33,979 nucleotides of DNA. Origin: a virus. The first letter of the stretch is position 1. The number at the start of each line of letters is the position of its first letter. This document shows positions 16,738-25,106 of the stretch, piece after piece. The notes under the pieces are model-generated. The model was not told the origin of the DNA, did no database searches, and saw only the letters and a program-made list of their open reading frames with translations. The translations under genes were made by a program, and so were the position numbers. The DNA is taken from positions 1 to 33,979 of IMG/VR virus record IMGVR_UViG_3300028374_000036. One strand, written 5' to 3'.

Positions 16738-17070
16738 CTAAATATCGTCGTAGGGGATGTGGCCGTGCTCATCATGGACATGTAGGTAAGTACCTCTCCA
16801 TATCATAGTAAGGCGGCCCCTATCATTATAAAGCCGGAAACCCTTTCTTATGTGACCCTCATGATCTACTGAGGGCTCTAATACCGTTGTTCGGTTGAAT
16901 TGATCAGGACCCTCTAACTGAATAACTTCGCCGTCTTCATCATACTCTGCTTTGCGAACGGCTACATTCACATGTCCGCATATAACTACGAGGTCCTCTC
17001 TTTCAAATATCTCGGCATCAGTACCTGTTCTTTTGTGCAAACGGCGTACCGGATCTTTTAACTTTGACAT
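16738..17070 (-). CDS. Small protein of unknown function (110 aa)
   Basis: Start ATG 17070 follows a clear AGGAG ribosome site. The protein is soluble and mixed-charge, beta-rich in the middle (REDLVVICGHVNVAVRKAEY, DRGRLTMIWRGTYLHVHDEH) and rich in His toward the end. The pattern DLVV then D-[KR]-G-x-[LI] strands then an aromatic Tyr loosely resembles the N-terminal halves of the four paralogs at 25614-27388, but the DPYE/YLK helical half is absent. It is the last gene before the hairpin and follows thioredoxin in a block of auxiliary genes. No function can be assigned. Confidence 0.68.
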   Translation of the reverse strand: MSKLKDPVRRLHKRTGTDAEIFEREDLVVICGHVNVAVRKAEYDEDGEVIQLEGPDQFNRTTVLEPSVDHEGHIRKGFRLYNDRGRLTMIWRGTYLHVHDEHGHIPYDDI

Positions 17071-17081
17071 AACAACTACTC

Positions 17082-17390
17082 CTATACTAGATTTTCAAGG
17101 TGGTCTTTAAGCTCACCCACATTGGCGATGATGGTTTCGTTCACGTCACCATCCACTAGCACCACAAAGGTCGGGATGCTGCGGACGCTGAACTGTGCAG
17201 CCAACGCACCTTCATCATCCACGTTGACCTTGTAAAAAGCCACGTCGTCACCAAAATCTTCCGACAAGGCTTCGAGCTTAGGCAAGGCGACCTTACAAGG
17301 TCCGCACCATTCGGCCCAGAAATCGATCACTACGATTCCTTCACTGTTGCCTACCATTTCTTCGTAATCAGATTGTGTCAATTCTTTCAT
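17082..17390 (-). CDS. trxA: Thioredoxin
   Basis: A 102-residue single-domain thioredoxin, close to the usual length of about 105. The redox-active WCGPC is at residues 28-32 after a VVIDFWAE strand, and the cis-proline is in SIPTF (Pro73). It is expected to reduce disulfides in the cytoplasm using the host thioredoxin reductase. In phages thioredoxins may also support ribonucleotide reductase or act as a polymerase processivity factor. The start overlaps the preceding gene by four bases (ATGA), so it is translationally coupled. There is no signal peptide. A complete, apparently active thioredoxin within tail genes, away from any nucleotide-metabolism gene in the window, is notable. The family assignment is secure. 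Confidence 0.96.
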   Translation of the reverse strand: MKELTQSDYEEMVGNSEGIVVIDFWAEWCGPCKVALPKLEALSEDFGDDVAFYKVNVDDEGALAAQFSVRSIPTFVVLVDGDVNETIIANVGELKDHLENLV

Positions 17391-17632
17391 AGGATCATTC
17401 CTTTGTCTAGGGTCTGGGGAAGGTCCGCTCGGTTTTTAAGTCCGAGGGTACGGCCATCCGGGGTTTCAAAGCATACGTGGGAAGCACGTCTAACGACTTC
17501 CAAATAAGGGTATTCCAAATGGTTAAGTACCGCGCCCCGCAAAACATCCTCTTGCCCTTTTTCGAGGTATTCATCGGGTAGATCAACACAGTCGTCAATC
17601 GTGAACGTCACCAAAGCTCGCGTCTGTTTCAT
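17387..17632 (-). CDS. Small protein of unknown function (81 aa)
   Basis: I chose ATG 17632 (MKQTRALVTFTIDD) because it overlaps the preceding SLOG gene's stop by four bases (ATGA). An upstream in-frame start at 17725 would overlap it by almost 100 bases and gives a low-quality leader. The protein is mixed alpha/beta with three short strands (ALVTFTIDD, YLEVVRRA, HVCFETPDG) and one helix (EDVLRGAVLNHLE). It lies between the SLOG and thioredoxin genes with four-base overlaps on both sides, so the three are one translational unit. I do not recognise the family. Confidence 0.7.
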   Translation of the reverse strand: MKQTRALVTFTIDDCVDLPDEYLEKGQEDVLRGAVLNHLEYPYLEVVRRASHVCFETPDGRTLGLKNRADLPQTLDKGMIL

Positions 17633-18066
17633 AAATCGTCTTCCGTGTAAAGGTTGGCCCGCCTCTTGATCCGACGCCGAGCCTTTTTGAAAGTGTCCAT
17701 AGTCCCGTTTGACCCTTGATAGCAAAAGGCCAAAAGCACATCCGCATCATCGGCAATCAAAGTGTTGCGCTCGAAATAGTTACTGTAGGCGAAAGGCCGA
17801 TACCGTGGGTCGTCTTTATCCAGCCAGTGCGCCGGTGGGTGTTCGATATAACCCATATCGTGCTGTTCGGCGTAATCTTTTGCCCAACCATCAACACCCA
17901 GAGGCTGACCGCCTGAGACGATCGTATCTACCGTAGGGTATTTTTCCAGATAAGACGTGATCGTGTCAAATACAAAATCACGATCGGGCCATTCTCGCGA
18001 ACCTACGACGCCCATAACTTTGGGTTCGGGAGCCGTGAAAAGATCATCAAAACTGATCTCGCTCAT
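17629..18066 (-). CDS. SLOG-superfamily protein (YspA / cpYpsA-related, DUF2493-like)
   Basis: The 145 residues carry the family's signatures in order: the first strand and glycine turn VMGVVGSREW (GSR at 22-24), the second strand and loop IVSGGQPLGVDGWA (SGG 51-53, GVD 57-59), then RNTLIADDADVLLAF (from Arg100), and GSNGTMDTFKKA (118-129). These form a Rossmann-like pocket in SLOG proteins. That superfamily binds or processes nucleotide-derived ligands and includes members in conflict systems. A phage copy could sense or cleave a nucleotide signal, but its ligand is not evident. It overlaps its neighbours by four bases on each side. A 15-residue acidic leader precedes the domain. The superfamily call is strong; the biochemical role is open. 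Confidence 0.86.
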   Translation of the reverse strand: MSEISFDDLFTAPEPKVMGVVGSREWPDRDFVFDTITSYLEKYPTVDTIVSGGQPLGVDGWAKDYAEQHDMGYIEHPPAHWLDKDDPRYRPFAYSNYFERNTLIADDADVLLAFCYQGSNGTMDTFKKARRRIKRRANLYTEDDL

Positions 18067-18650
18067 GTGATTTTACCCGTACCCAAACCGGTAGTGGGGT
18101 TGAAAGGGAAGACCGGGCTACCCACGACAGCGTTTGTAACCACCCCGGAAGCAAACCAAATAGCAATACCTTGGCCGAGTCCCGACGCAAGGTTAGCCGC
18201 TTTAGGCCCTACGATTCCGTAAGAGGTTAAGCCCGAATAGATAAAGCTCGTGGCCGCCGTAGGGTCCGCGTTAATCACAGCGCCAGTCTCACTGCCTACA
18301 GCAACACCAGCGACCGCAGTCTGAACAACCGCCGAGCTATTGATCACCTGAGCCGTACCAAACGCTACACCATTGGCTATCTTGGACTTGTCCGTTCCGG
18401 GTAATGCCGATGCCATGATGTTGGTGTCTAGGATCTGCATACCCGATAGCGGGTCCAGTGTCCATTTACCTGTACCCTCACCGGCACCCAGAGTCCCGAA
18501 AGCCTGAGCCTGTACGACCAAGGTCTGGACGAAATTCTGAATACCAATACCCACACCCGAAGCGAGGTTGGTCACAAAGGATCCAACCAAGCCTTGGGAG
18601 TTAAGCTGGGCTTGTATTGCGGGAGCTAACTGTAGGGCGGTAACAGGCAT
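18063..18650 (-). CDS. Gly/Ala/Val-rich protein with internal repeats, probable tail/baseplate-associated (195 aa)
   Basis: The sequence is low in charge and rich in Gly, Ala, Val, Ser and Thr. A unit recurs near residues 28, 89 and 153: NLASGVGIGIQNFVQTLVV, KIANGVAFGTAQVINSSAVV and NLASGLGQGIAIWFASGVV. These look like repeated amphipathic segments with small-residue packing, not classical membrane spans. The C-terminus is a Pro/Gly tail (NPTTGLGTGKIT). The start overlaps the stop of the acidic 135-residue gene by one base (TGATG), which couples it to that gene. Position just after the spike gene suggests a baseplate or spike-associated structural component. Family not recognised with certainty. 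Confidence 0.68.
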   Translation of the reverse strand: MPVTALQLAPAIQAQLNSQGLVGSFVTNLASGVGIGIQNFVQTLVVQAQAFGTLGAGEGTGKWTLDPLSGMQILDTNIMASALPGTDKSKIANGVAFGTAQVINSSAVVQTAVAGVAVGSETGAVINADPTAATSFIYSGLTSYGIVGPKAANLASGLGQGIAIWFASGVVTNAVVGSPVFPFNPTTGLGTGKIT

Positions 18651-19057
18651 CAGGTGCTTTCTTCCTCATCGTTATTACGACGAATGACCGGCATGGTTTG
18701 ACGGCGCGTTTCCTCGTATTTCAAAGTGTCCAAAACGATTGACCAGTCGTCTTTGTGGAGCACATTGAACGAATAGAAAACCGGCTGACCGTTAATGCCA
18801 CGGGGTCCGGCTTTGCTCATGTACTCGTACAGGCAACCGATATCGTCGATAATCGGTTCCAAATGCTCAGAGGCCCCAAGCATCAGGGGCATAAAGACCA
18901 TCGGAATGTCGCTTTCGTTTTGGACCTGTTCGCTCGTGAAAAGGTTCCCGGACAAAAGGGCGTCCACGAACTCACGAATTTCGTCGTCTTCCATCCGGGG
19001 CAAGGTCTTGATACCCGCCTCTTCGGAGGAGTCTTCCGGCGTGTTTTCTTCACTCAT
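18650..19057 (-). CDS. Acidic protein of unknown function, baseplate module (135 aa)
   Basis: Start ATG 19057 has a strong ribosome site (GAGG, six bases upstream). The N-terminus is acidic and probably disordered (SEENTPEDSSEEAG). A helical segment follows (DDEIREFVDALLSGNLFT), then a mixed core (IPMVFMPLMLGASEHLEP, PVFYSFNVLHKDDWSIVLDT), and the C-terminus is charged and disordered (RRNNDEEEST). Folded core with disordered acidic ends is typical of small phage assembly proteins, but no family was recognised. It is the first gene after the spike and the first downstream of the candidate promoter. Confidence 0.7.
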   Translation of the reverse strand: MSEENTPEDSSEEAGIKTLPRMEDDEIREFVDALLSGNLFTSEQVQNESDIPMVFMPLMLGASEHLEPIIDDIGCLYEYMSKAGPRGINGQPVFYSFNVLHKDDWSIVLDTLKYEETRRQTMPVIRRNNDEEEST

Positions 19058-19082
19058 AATTACCTCGTATGTTGGTACGTAG

Positions 19083-19112
19083 TGTATACCACAAGAATAC
19101 CCTCACCGTCAA
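19083..19112 (-). promoter_or_regulatory. Candidate sigma70-like promoter upstream of the 135-aa gene
   Basis: In the 51-base gap after the spike gene the minus strand reads TTGACG (19107-19112), an 18-base spacer, then TATACA (19083-19088). This matches the -35 consensus at five of six positions and the -10 at four of six. The -35 element overlaps the spike stop codon, and the -10 lies 26 bases before the start codon. It could give separate expression of the block 16738-19057, which ends at the hairpin. Judged by eye only. Confidence 0.35.
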
Positions 19113-21274
19113 ACGGAAGGTACATTGACCAGAGGGTTCCCTGTCAACGGTAAGCCTGTGAGTGGATCAATATAAGGGCTAGGTCCGGGGGAGCCTCCCA
19201 CAACTGCCAGAGCGGCTGCCGCCGTACCTAGCGCGACCTTGCCTGTCACATTGACGGTGGGAGCTTGGATGTTGATTGCTGTGGACGCGGAAACATTTAC
19301 ATTAGCTCCCGTTAAAGAGATCGTGCCCGCACCCAACGTCACCGAATAGGTACCGCTTGAGGCTTGGAAAGTAAAGTTTCCAGTAGTCGGGCTTTGCCAT
19401 GAACACGTAAGGGGGCCGCCCGCCTGTACGGTCTTAGTGCCGGTTGAGGCATACGTAATGGTGTCCGTAGCTGGAGCGCCAAATGTCGTCTGGCGGTTGC
19501 CCGCAAGGATCTTGAGTTCCTCAGCATTCGCACTCGTGGTGCTGGGCTTGACGATGGTGGTGGTGCGCCCTTCGCCGATGCTATTGGACACATTCCCCTT
19601 GATCGTGTGGCTCTGGTTACTGAGGACGGTCAAAGCATCATCACCGGTACCGACGCTAGCCTCACGACCTTCGGAGGACACCTGTTTTTTCCCGTTGATC
19701 TCTTCGATATGGTCTTCGGTGGTGGAAAGGCCGAAGCTACCTTCAATGGCGAGGCCCACGTCCCCGGAAAGCTCACCGGTGATTGCCGAGCCATCCCGGT
19801 CGGAACCGGTGACCTTCACGCCGAGGCCACCTTTCGCAATGAGGTCTAGGGATCGACCCGTGGTGTCAATGGAGCCAAGCGTCCACTTGGCTCCACCGGT
19901 GGCAAATATGTCGAGCGAGGTATGGTCGTTTTTGTTCGCTCCGATCACTGCTTTGATAGACCCCTTCACATCGGCTTCGATAGATCGACCAGCACCGAGG
20001 TTGGATTTTTTCGACGTGGAAGCCGGGATCGAAAGGAAAACATGCCCTTCTTTATCGTGAGCAAGGAACAGTTCACCAAGCCCATCGGGACGGTTCATCC
20101 GATATAGGTGGGCCGCCACTAGCGACTTTTCTTTTTCACCCTGTTCGTTCTTGACCGGCTCCATACGAACACGTCCAGACGTGGACGAAGGCGAATCGAA
20201 AAGAACAGGTTTCAGGAGCTTACCATAGTTAGACCGGCCCCGTGCTGTATATGGGTTGTTCCCCACCACGGTACCGCTCACCTTTTCGATGAACGGGTTC
20301 CATTGGGGGTTGTCGCCAATCAAGTCCCCATCAAAGCCGTAGTGGTCCGGGAACGGTAGACGTTGGTCGGTAAACTCTTGAATCTCCACCCGATCTTCAG
20401 CATACACCTGAACGTCCGGGTCCGTCACGTCTGCAAGGTTTTCCGTCACGAGGGCAAGGCGCTCCCCGCTTTCCAAGGTGATGAAGGGGAGGCGGTTAAT
20501 GTCTGGCGGTATGTCGCCATCCTCGAAAATCAAACCAGCATCTACGAGGTGTTCGAACAGTAGAGTGCCCGGCTTGATACGACCGTCTTCCCCAAAAGTC
20601 ATATCCGAAGGCAACGTAAGAGCGCTCCGAGTGATACGGCCCGAACGACGCCGGGCGGCAGCCGTGGTAGCATAGGCGTCCAGAGTCGTTGTGATCAAAG
20701 ACTGGTCTTCGGTCCGCAACCACAACTCAGCACCACCACTGTTAAGTAGTCGGGCATCCCGATCCAGAATAAGCTCCGCACCCTTATCAGAAGCGCCGTA
20801 AATGTCTCCGGGATACAGCTTACGCATCTTGTGTCGGGTCGGACCATAGAGGCCCTGTAATTCCCTCTGAAGCGTTTCTAGAGGCTTGTCGATCCCTTCA
20901 GCGTTACGTTCAGCCACACCGAGGGGGTCGAAACCTAAAGCCGTCAGGTAGCCGTTCGGCAAATAGGCCAGAATATAAGGCTTGACTGCTTGATCAGTAT
21001 GGGCAGCAGAAAAACCACACACGACGACACTACCTTCTTCGGGCATCGCGCCGAGAAAACCACGCTTGGACCAGTAGCCGCTGGTGAGCGGGACCTCTTT
21101 TGCGGGAGGGGTCGCACCCTGTAGCCAGTGGATATCACAGACCATGTGCTCATAGTCCACCCGCTGGATCTCACCAAGGCGGAGGGCAAAACGCAAAGGA
21201 CCTTTATGTCCGAGCATTTTGCTTCGGAGTGGTCTTTCCCCAATAGGTGTTGGTGGTCCAAAACGTTTAGCCAT
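19109..21274 (-). CDS. Baseplate spike protein, gp5/gpV-like (OB domain plus beta-helix)
   Basis: At 721 residues this has the layout of a central spike. A basic N-terminus (MAKRFGPPTPIGERPLRSKM) leads into an OB-fold-like stretch at about residues 25-115 (LRFALRLGEIQRVDYEHMVC, VPLTSGYWSKRGFLGAMPEE, GSVVVCGFSA). The C-terminal part, from about 440, is repetitive short strands rich in Thr, Ser, Gly and Asn (VNVSASTAINIQAPTVNVTG), as in the trimeric beta-helix needle of T4 gp5 and P2 V proteins. No lysozyme domain is visible here; the neighbouring hub carries the murein-degrading domain instead. The middle third is an unassigned insert. The gene starts three bases after the 63-residue gene. The end (GNPLVNVPSV) is not an obvious PAAR-like tip. 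Role as spike is well supported by domain style and position. Confidence 0.78.
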   Translation of the reverse strand: MAKRFGPPTPIGERPLRSKMLGHKGPLRFALRLGEIQRVDYEHMVCDIHWLQGATPPAKEVPLTSGYWSKRGFLGAMPEEGSVVVCGFSAAHTDQAVKPYILAYLPNGYLTALGFDPLGVAERNAEGIDKPLETLQRELQGLYGPTRHKMRKLYPGDIYGASDKGAELILDRDARLLNSGGAELWLRTEDQSLITTTLDAYATTAAARRRSGRITRSALTLPSDMTFGEDGRIKPGTLLFEHLVDAGLIFEDGDIPPDINRLPFITLESGERLALVTENLADVTDPDVQVYAEDRVEIQEFTDQRLPFPDHYGFDGDLIGDNPQWNPFIEKVSGTVVGNNPYTARGRSNYGKLLKPVLFDSPSSTSGRVRMEPVKNEQGEKEKSLVAAHLYRMNRPDGLGELFLAHDKEGHVFLSIPASTSKKSNLGAGRSIEADVKGSIKAVIGANKNDHTSLDIFATGGAKWTLGSIDTTGRSLDLIAKGGLGVKVTGSDRDGSAITGELSGDVGLAIEGSFGLSTTEDHIEEINGKKQVSSEGREASVGTGDDALTVLSNQSHTIKGNVSNSIGEGRTTTIVKPSTTSANAEELKILAGNRQTTFGAPATDTITYASTGTKTVQAGGPLTCSWQSPTTGNFTFQASSGTYSVTLGAGTISLTGANVNVSASTAINIQAPTVNVTGKVALGTAAAALAVVGGSPGPSPYIDPLTGLPLTGNPLVNVPSV

Positions 21275-21277
21275 CGG

Positions 21278-21469
21278 TCAATATCTCCGCTTGTGTGGCC
21301 ATTGATTATGCTTACGTTGGTAAGGCTCTTGCGCAGCCTTGATCTTGCGCTCAAGCTCCTCCGCACCGCCGTCCTCTAGTGCTTTTGTCACCGCATCCGG
21401 GTCGAAAGAGTTTGGGTCAATATCTTCGAGGGCGCTTTTAGTCTTGGGGTCTGTAGTCCAAAGGCTCAT
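21278..21469 (-). CDS. Small protein between hub and spike genes (63 aa)
   Basis: ATG 21469 overlaps the hub stop by four bases (ATGA), and the gene ends three bases before the spike start. The N-terminal half is acidic (DPKTKSALEDIDPNSFDPDA), a helix follows (AVTKALEDGGAEELERKIKA), and the C-terminus is basic and aromatic (YQRKHNQWPHKRRY). It is probably a small hub or spike assembly factor, or a linker protein; no family was recognised. Tight coupling on both sides argues that it is real. Confidence 0.68.
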   Translation of the reverse strand: MSLWTTDPKTKSALEDIDPNSFDPDAVTKALEDGGAEELERKIKAAQEPYQRKHNQWPHKRRY

Positions 21470-24400
21470 TCGTCGTCATCCGTAGTGGGGTTAGGAGTAA
21501 GATTCGAAAGTGCGGATCCAGCATCTTCGATCGATTGTTCGGCGGTGTTCTTAGAATTCCTAAATTTTTCGCGGAGCTGCTCAACGGCTCCATCCTCGCG
21601 GAAAAGGCTGGACACGGTCTCACCACTGTCCAAGGCGTCCTTCACCTCTTTACGACTGAGGGGCGAGTCTACAAATTCCTTTTCCGAGGGGGTAGACGTC
21701 GGGATTGACGCGGCATCGGGCACCCGAGGAACCTGCTTTGTTTCACCGCGTAACTCAGCCTCACGGGTCTTACCTTTCTGAAATGCGCTCTGATACAAGT
21801 CCCGAAGGAACGTCGTGACGACCGGAATCACTGAGGGATCACGAGGTGGTTTAAGGTCGGACGGAAGCGCATTGATCCCTTGTGACCTGTTTTCTTGGAG
21901 TCGTTGTCCAAACAGTTCCAACTGTACACGGGCCTCATTCTCTTCCGAAGGGAGGCCCACCCGGTTAATTCTTTTGGAAGCCACCGGATCGTTCGCCTCA
22001 TCAATAAGGTTTGCGGCCTGTGCCGCCACACTATCCGCTGCTGATCCGCCTGCGGCACTGGCATCTTCGGTTTCTTCTTCGGTAGGCCCTGCCGGTTCTT
22101 TTTCAAGTGCTGTATTCCACACCCGGCTGGCCGCCTTTACACGGCTTGCGTACTCATCAACGCCCCAATTGACAGCTACTTCCTCACCCGCTTTATTGAT
22201 CTTCGTCTTACCCGGAGGGTAATTCGCCAACCAATGCTCCAACTGTTGGTCGGTCTGCCCCGCCGCCTCTTGACGGTTGTAGGCTTTCAGCGTACCCGGA
22301 CCGCCTTTCCAGAGGATGGCCTGTTTTCTGGGATCACCATTGTGGCGATCTTTGTATTCATCCTGATATTCTAGGAAATGTTGGATTGACAGTTCCGGGT
22401 TGCCCATGAAATCCGTATTCTTACGCCCATGATCGGCGGCGTTATCTTTTCCGATCTGCAACAAGCCCACGAATTGTGACAACGATTCGTTCCCATCTTT
22501 ATCCACATTTGTACGCCGGGCACTCGCATCACCGGCGCTTTCTGTGTGGATAAAGGCGAGGATCACTTCATCTGGGTAAGTCTCTTCGGAATAGCCCAAG
22601 CGTTCACGCACCGAACGGATTGTCCCCCGCCAACGCCCCACGTTACTGTTGTACGCAAAGGTACGGCCCCATTTACTTTGGGCCGTTGTGGGGGTTCGAG
22701 TCACTCCCGGCTGTTCACCGTTATAGCCCTCCCAATTCGAAGAGGTGCCTGTATCCCCAGAAGGTGTACCGGGACCTACCGAACCCTTGAAAGCGTCCGC
22801 AAGACGGGCCGCCTCGGTCTGGGCCATACCCGCAAGGTCTGCGGCCCCCAGACTAGGAGGACGCACTTCCGTAAGCATCCGCCCGTAGTTGTTGGGATCG
22901 ACCATAAAGTTCTTGTCTTTACTCGGATCTACCTTGTGTGCCGAAGCTGCTTGGTTGCTACGGTCTTCAGACTGGTTGGGGGTCGTGGTTCCTCCACGTT
23001 GGTGATCAGGCTCCATACTGAGTAGCCCTTCCGCCCGGATATCATCCTCTTGCTTGTCGAAAATGAAACCTTTCGAATTAAGTGAGACGCGGCGACCATA
23101 TTCATAAGTCCCCACAACCTCGTACCCACGTTCATCGGACACCGGGAAAGTCGTAGCGTTCACTTCTATTTTACGGCCTTCCTCATCAATGTCAATCTTG
23201 GGGTCCGCTTCGATATGCATGAGGGGTCCCCGATTACGCTTGCCATTGTCGTCGGAATCGTGGGGTGTGTCACGGTTCGGATCAACCATGTACATGTATT
23301 TGTTCGGCCCGTTGGTGCCAAACTGTGACCGGAGGTTCACGAGGTTGCGCATCAAGACCTCGGTATCGTCCGCTTTGGCTGCTTGATCCTCAAACGTCTC
23401 GACTTTGCCGTATTCGTCAAGGGCCTTTTCCGGGAAATAGGTCAGGATGACGTTGCGGTCCCCTTCGGGCGTACCCGACACCGGATCAATGTTACGCTTG
23501 TACATGTTCTGGGGGACAGTGCCCGGATCAGCAATATCGCCCGGTTGCGGCTCTTGATTTTCCGTTTCCCATCGACCGAAATCCCCGTAAAACTTCTGAC
23601 GCCGGGCCATCAAAGTGGCCTGTGTTGTACATCTGGACCCGTAAGAAAAGGTATGTGTCAGGGACTCGATGTAGTAATAGGCGTCACGGCCTTCGACATA
23701 CACCGGGTATCCCAACCGAAGCTCCGGGCGTAAAGGGATCGTCACGGTACCATTGTTGACCCGTGAGTTCTGGCGGTCGAGGACATCCACGAGGTAGTAG
23801 AACAAAGCCTTGGGACCGCCGTAAGCATCCCCACCAACGAATTCAGATGAAAAGCTACCGGGCTTCCACCCGAACTTTTGCACGAGGCGGTAGTCCACAT
23901 ACGTAGCTTTGGGTTGGATCTCGTCGCCCATTCCCACTTGCTGGCCCCGGAAACGAAAACCGGTCGCTTCGACAAATGTGGCGTCCGGGGGGTTTTCCGC
24001 GAAGTTCCACGAGATCACATCAAGGTCACGGATCCACGATACGGGATAATTGGGCCGCACGTCCATATTGTAGAATGGAGGCTTGAAGATCAACTCACCC
24101 GTCACGTCCATGAAGAACTCGTAACCGATGGCCTCCTTGACTTGGTTTGCTACATTGAGCTTGGTTTCGAACTCCGAGTTGGTCATCTCCATTGATTGCA
24201 TCTTGGAAAAGACCAACGCAAAGGGTGTGATATTGGCGAAGTCAATGTCCCCTTGTTTGAAAGCATCGAAAAAGGTGCCTTCATTTTTGGCGGCTTGACC
24301 CCTTTTGCCTTTCAGAAACTTTCTAGGGTTGATCGCGAAATCAAGAGCATCCCCCTGCAAAACTTCGCCGGTCGGACCGTACATTCGAAGGGAGTTAGCA

Positions 24401-25071
24401 ATACGGCCCCAACGCAAAGACCAATACGCCATTAAGCGACGGTTTTCTTCGGGGGAAGGTTCGGAACGTTCGTCTTGCCCCGTGAGGCTCAGGTTCCGCA
24501 TGTTCATCGAATCGCCGTACACGTTCCGAGCAAGCGAATACAGGACCGCGAAAGGGTTTTTCCGGGTGAAGACACTACCCTCCAAGTTGAATCGCTGTTG
24601 CTGGTCGTCTCGTGACGCCATCCAAGAAGGGTTGTGCGCAATCTGTTGGATCTCCCACCAATACAGAATATCGCTACACGAAAGGGATACGGTATGTTCA
24701 CCGGCGCTGTAAGATTCGTTGACCGACGTCACGATACCCCAGAACACAGGGTAAAACTGTGGCGCACCACCAACTGTGAAGTGGCCTTTCATGTAAATCT
24801 GGACTTCCATCATGGTCGTCAGAGTCAGCTTGCCGCCCACGTAAATATCGTCCAGATAATGTTCGGGGATATGGAGTTCGAGGGAAGCAGACCCGGAGCC
24901 GCCTTGCGTGCCGACGTTGACACTTACGGAAACCAGCATGGGTTGTAGATCAACACGGCGGTTGGGGTTCGAACCGCTAGGAAGGCTCAGTTCGCCGTTG
25001 ATATAGACCAGACAGTCCGGTGCAGTAGTAACTACTGGACGCCTGTTAGCCTTGTACGTACCTTGAAACAT
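21466..25071 (-). CDS. Baseplate hub protein (gp27/gpD-like) fused to an SLT-type lytic transglycosylase domain
   Basis: This 1201-residue protein joins two functions. Residues about 1-480 are beta-rich and hub-like (LVYINGELSLPSGS, SASLELHIPEHYLDDIYVGG, FWGIVTSVNESYSAGEHTVS, VSLSCSDILYWWEI, YYYIESLTHTFSYGSRCTTQ), the pattern of T4 gp27 and P2 D-like hub rings. A long charged, probably disordered linker follows (about 500-790). Residues about 815-975 form a lytic transglycosylase-like domain: VILAFIHTESAGD with Glu844 as the likely catalytic acid, then FVGLLQIGKDNAADHG and a later aromatic/Tyr segment. This would cut peptidoglycan during tail penetration. The last 220 residues are charged and disordered. 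A GGAG ribosome site precedes the ATG. In T4 the lysozyme is in gp5, so the fusion partner differs here. Confidence 0.86.
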   Translation of the reverse strand: MFQGTYKANRRPVVTTAPDCLVYINGELSLPSGSNPNRRVDLQPMLVSVSVNVGTQGGSGSASLELHIPEHYLDDIYVGGKLTLTTMMEVQIYMKGHFTVGGAPQFYPVFWGIVTSVNESYSAGEHTVSLSCSDILYWWEIQQIAHNPSWMASRDDQQQRFNLEGSVFTRKNPFAVLYSLARNVYGDSMNMRNLSLTGQDERSEPSPEENRRLMAYWSLRWGRIANSLRMYGPTGEVLQGDALDFAINPRKFLKGKRGQAAKNEGTFFDAFKQGDIDFANITPFALVFSKMQSMEMTNSEFETKLNVANQVKEAIGYEFFMDVTGELIFKPPFYNMDVRPNYPVSWIRDLDVISWNFAENPPDATFVEATGFRFRGQQVGMGDEIQPKATYVDYRLVQKFGWKPGSFSSEFVGGDAYGGPKALFYYLVDVLDRQNSRVNNGTVTIPLRPELRLGYPVYVEGRDAYYYIESLTHTFSYGSRCTTQATLMARRQKFYGDFGRWETENQEPQPGDIADPGTVPQNMYKRNIDPVSGTPEGDRNVILTYFPEKALDEYGKVETFEDQAAKADDTEVLMRNLVNLRSQFGTNGPNKYMYMVDPNRDTPHDSDDNGKRNRGPLMHIEADPKIDIDEEGRKIEVNATTFPVSDERGYEVVGTYEYGRRVSLNSKGFIFDKQEDDIRAEGLLSMEPDHQRGGTTTPNQSEDRSNQAASAHKVDPSKDKNFMVDPNNYGRMLTEVRPPSLGAADLAGMAQTEAARLADAFKGSVGPGTPSGDTGTSSNWEGYNGEQPGVTRTPTTAQSKWGRTFAYNSNVGRWRGTIRSVRERLGYSEETYPDEVILAFIHTESAGDASARRTNVDKDGNESLSQFVGLLQIGKDNAADHGRKNTDFMGNPELSIQHFLEYQDEYKDRHNGDPRKQAILWKGGPGTLKAYNRQEAAGQTDQQLEHWLANYPPGKTKINKAGEEVAVNWGVDEYASRVKAASRVWNTALEKEPAGPTEEETEDASAAGGSAADSVAAQAANLIDEANDPVASKRINRVGLPSEENEARVQLELFGQRLQENRSQGINALPSDLKPPRDPSVIPVVTTFLRDLYQSAFQKGKTREAELRGETKQVPRVPDAASIPTSTPSEKEFVDSPLSRKEVKDALDSGETVSSLFREDGAVEQLREKFRNSKNTAEQSIEDAGSALSNLTPNPTTDDDE

Positions 25072-25106
25072 GCTGCTCCACTCACTAAACTCAACCGTTC
25101 ATGTTC

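Noticed and set aside
17633-17725. Longer start for the 81-residue gene
   Set aside because: It would overlap the SLOG gene by nearly 100 bases, whereas ATG 17632 gives the four-base overlap typical of this operon.
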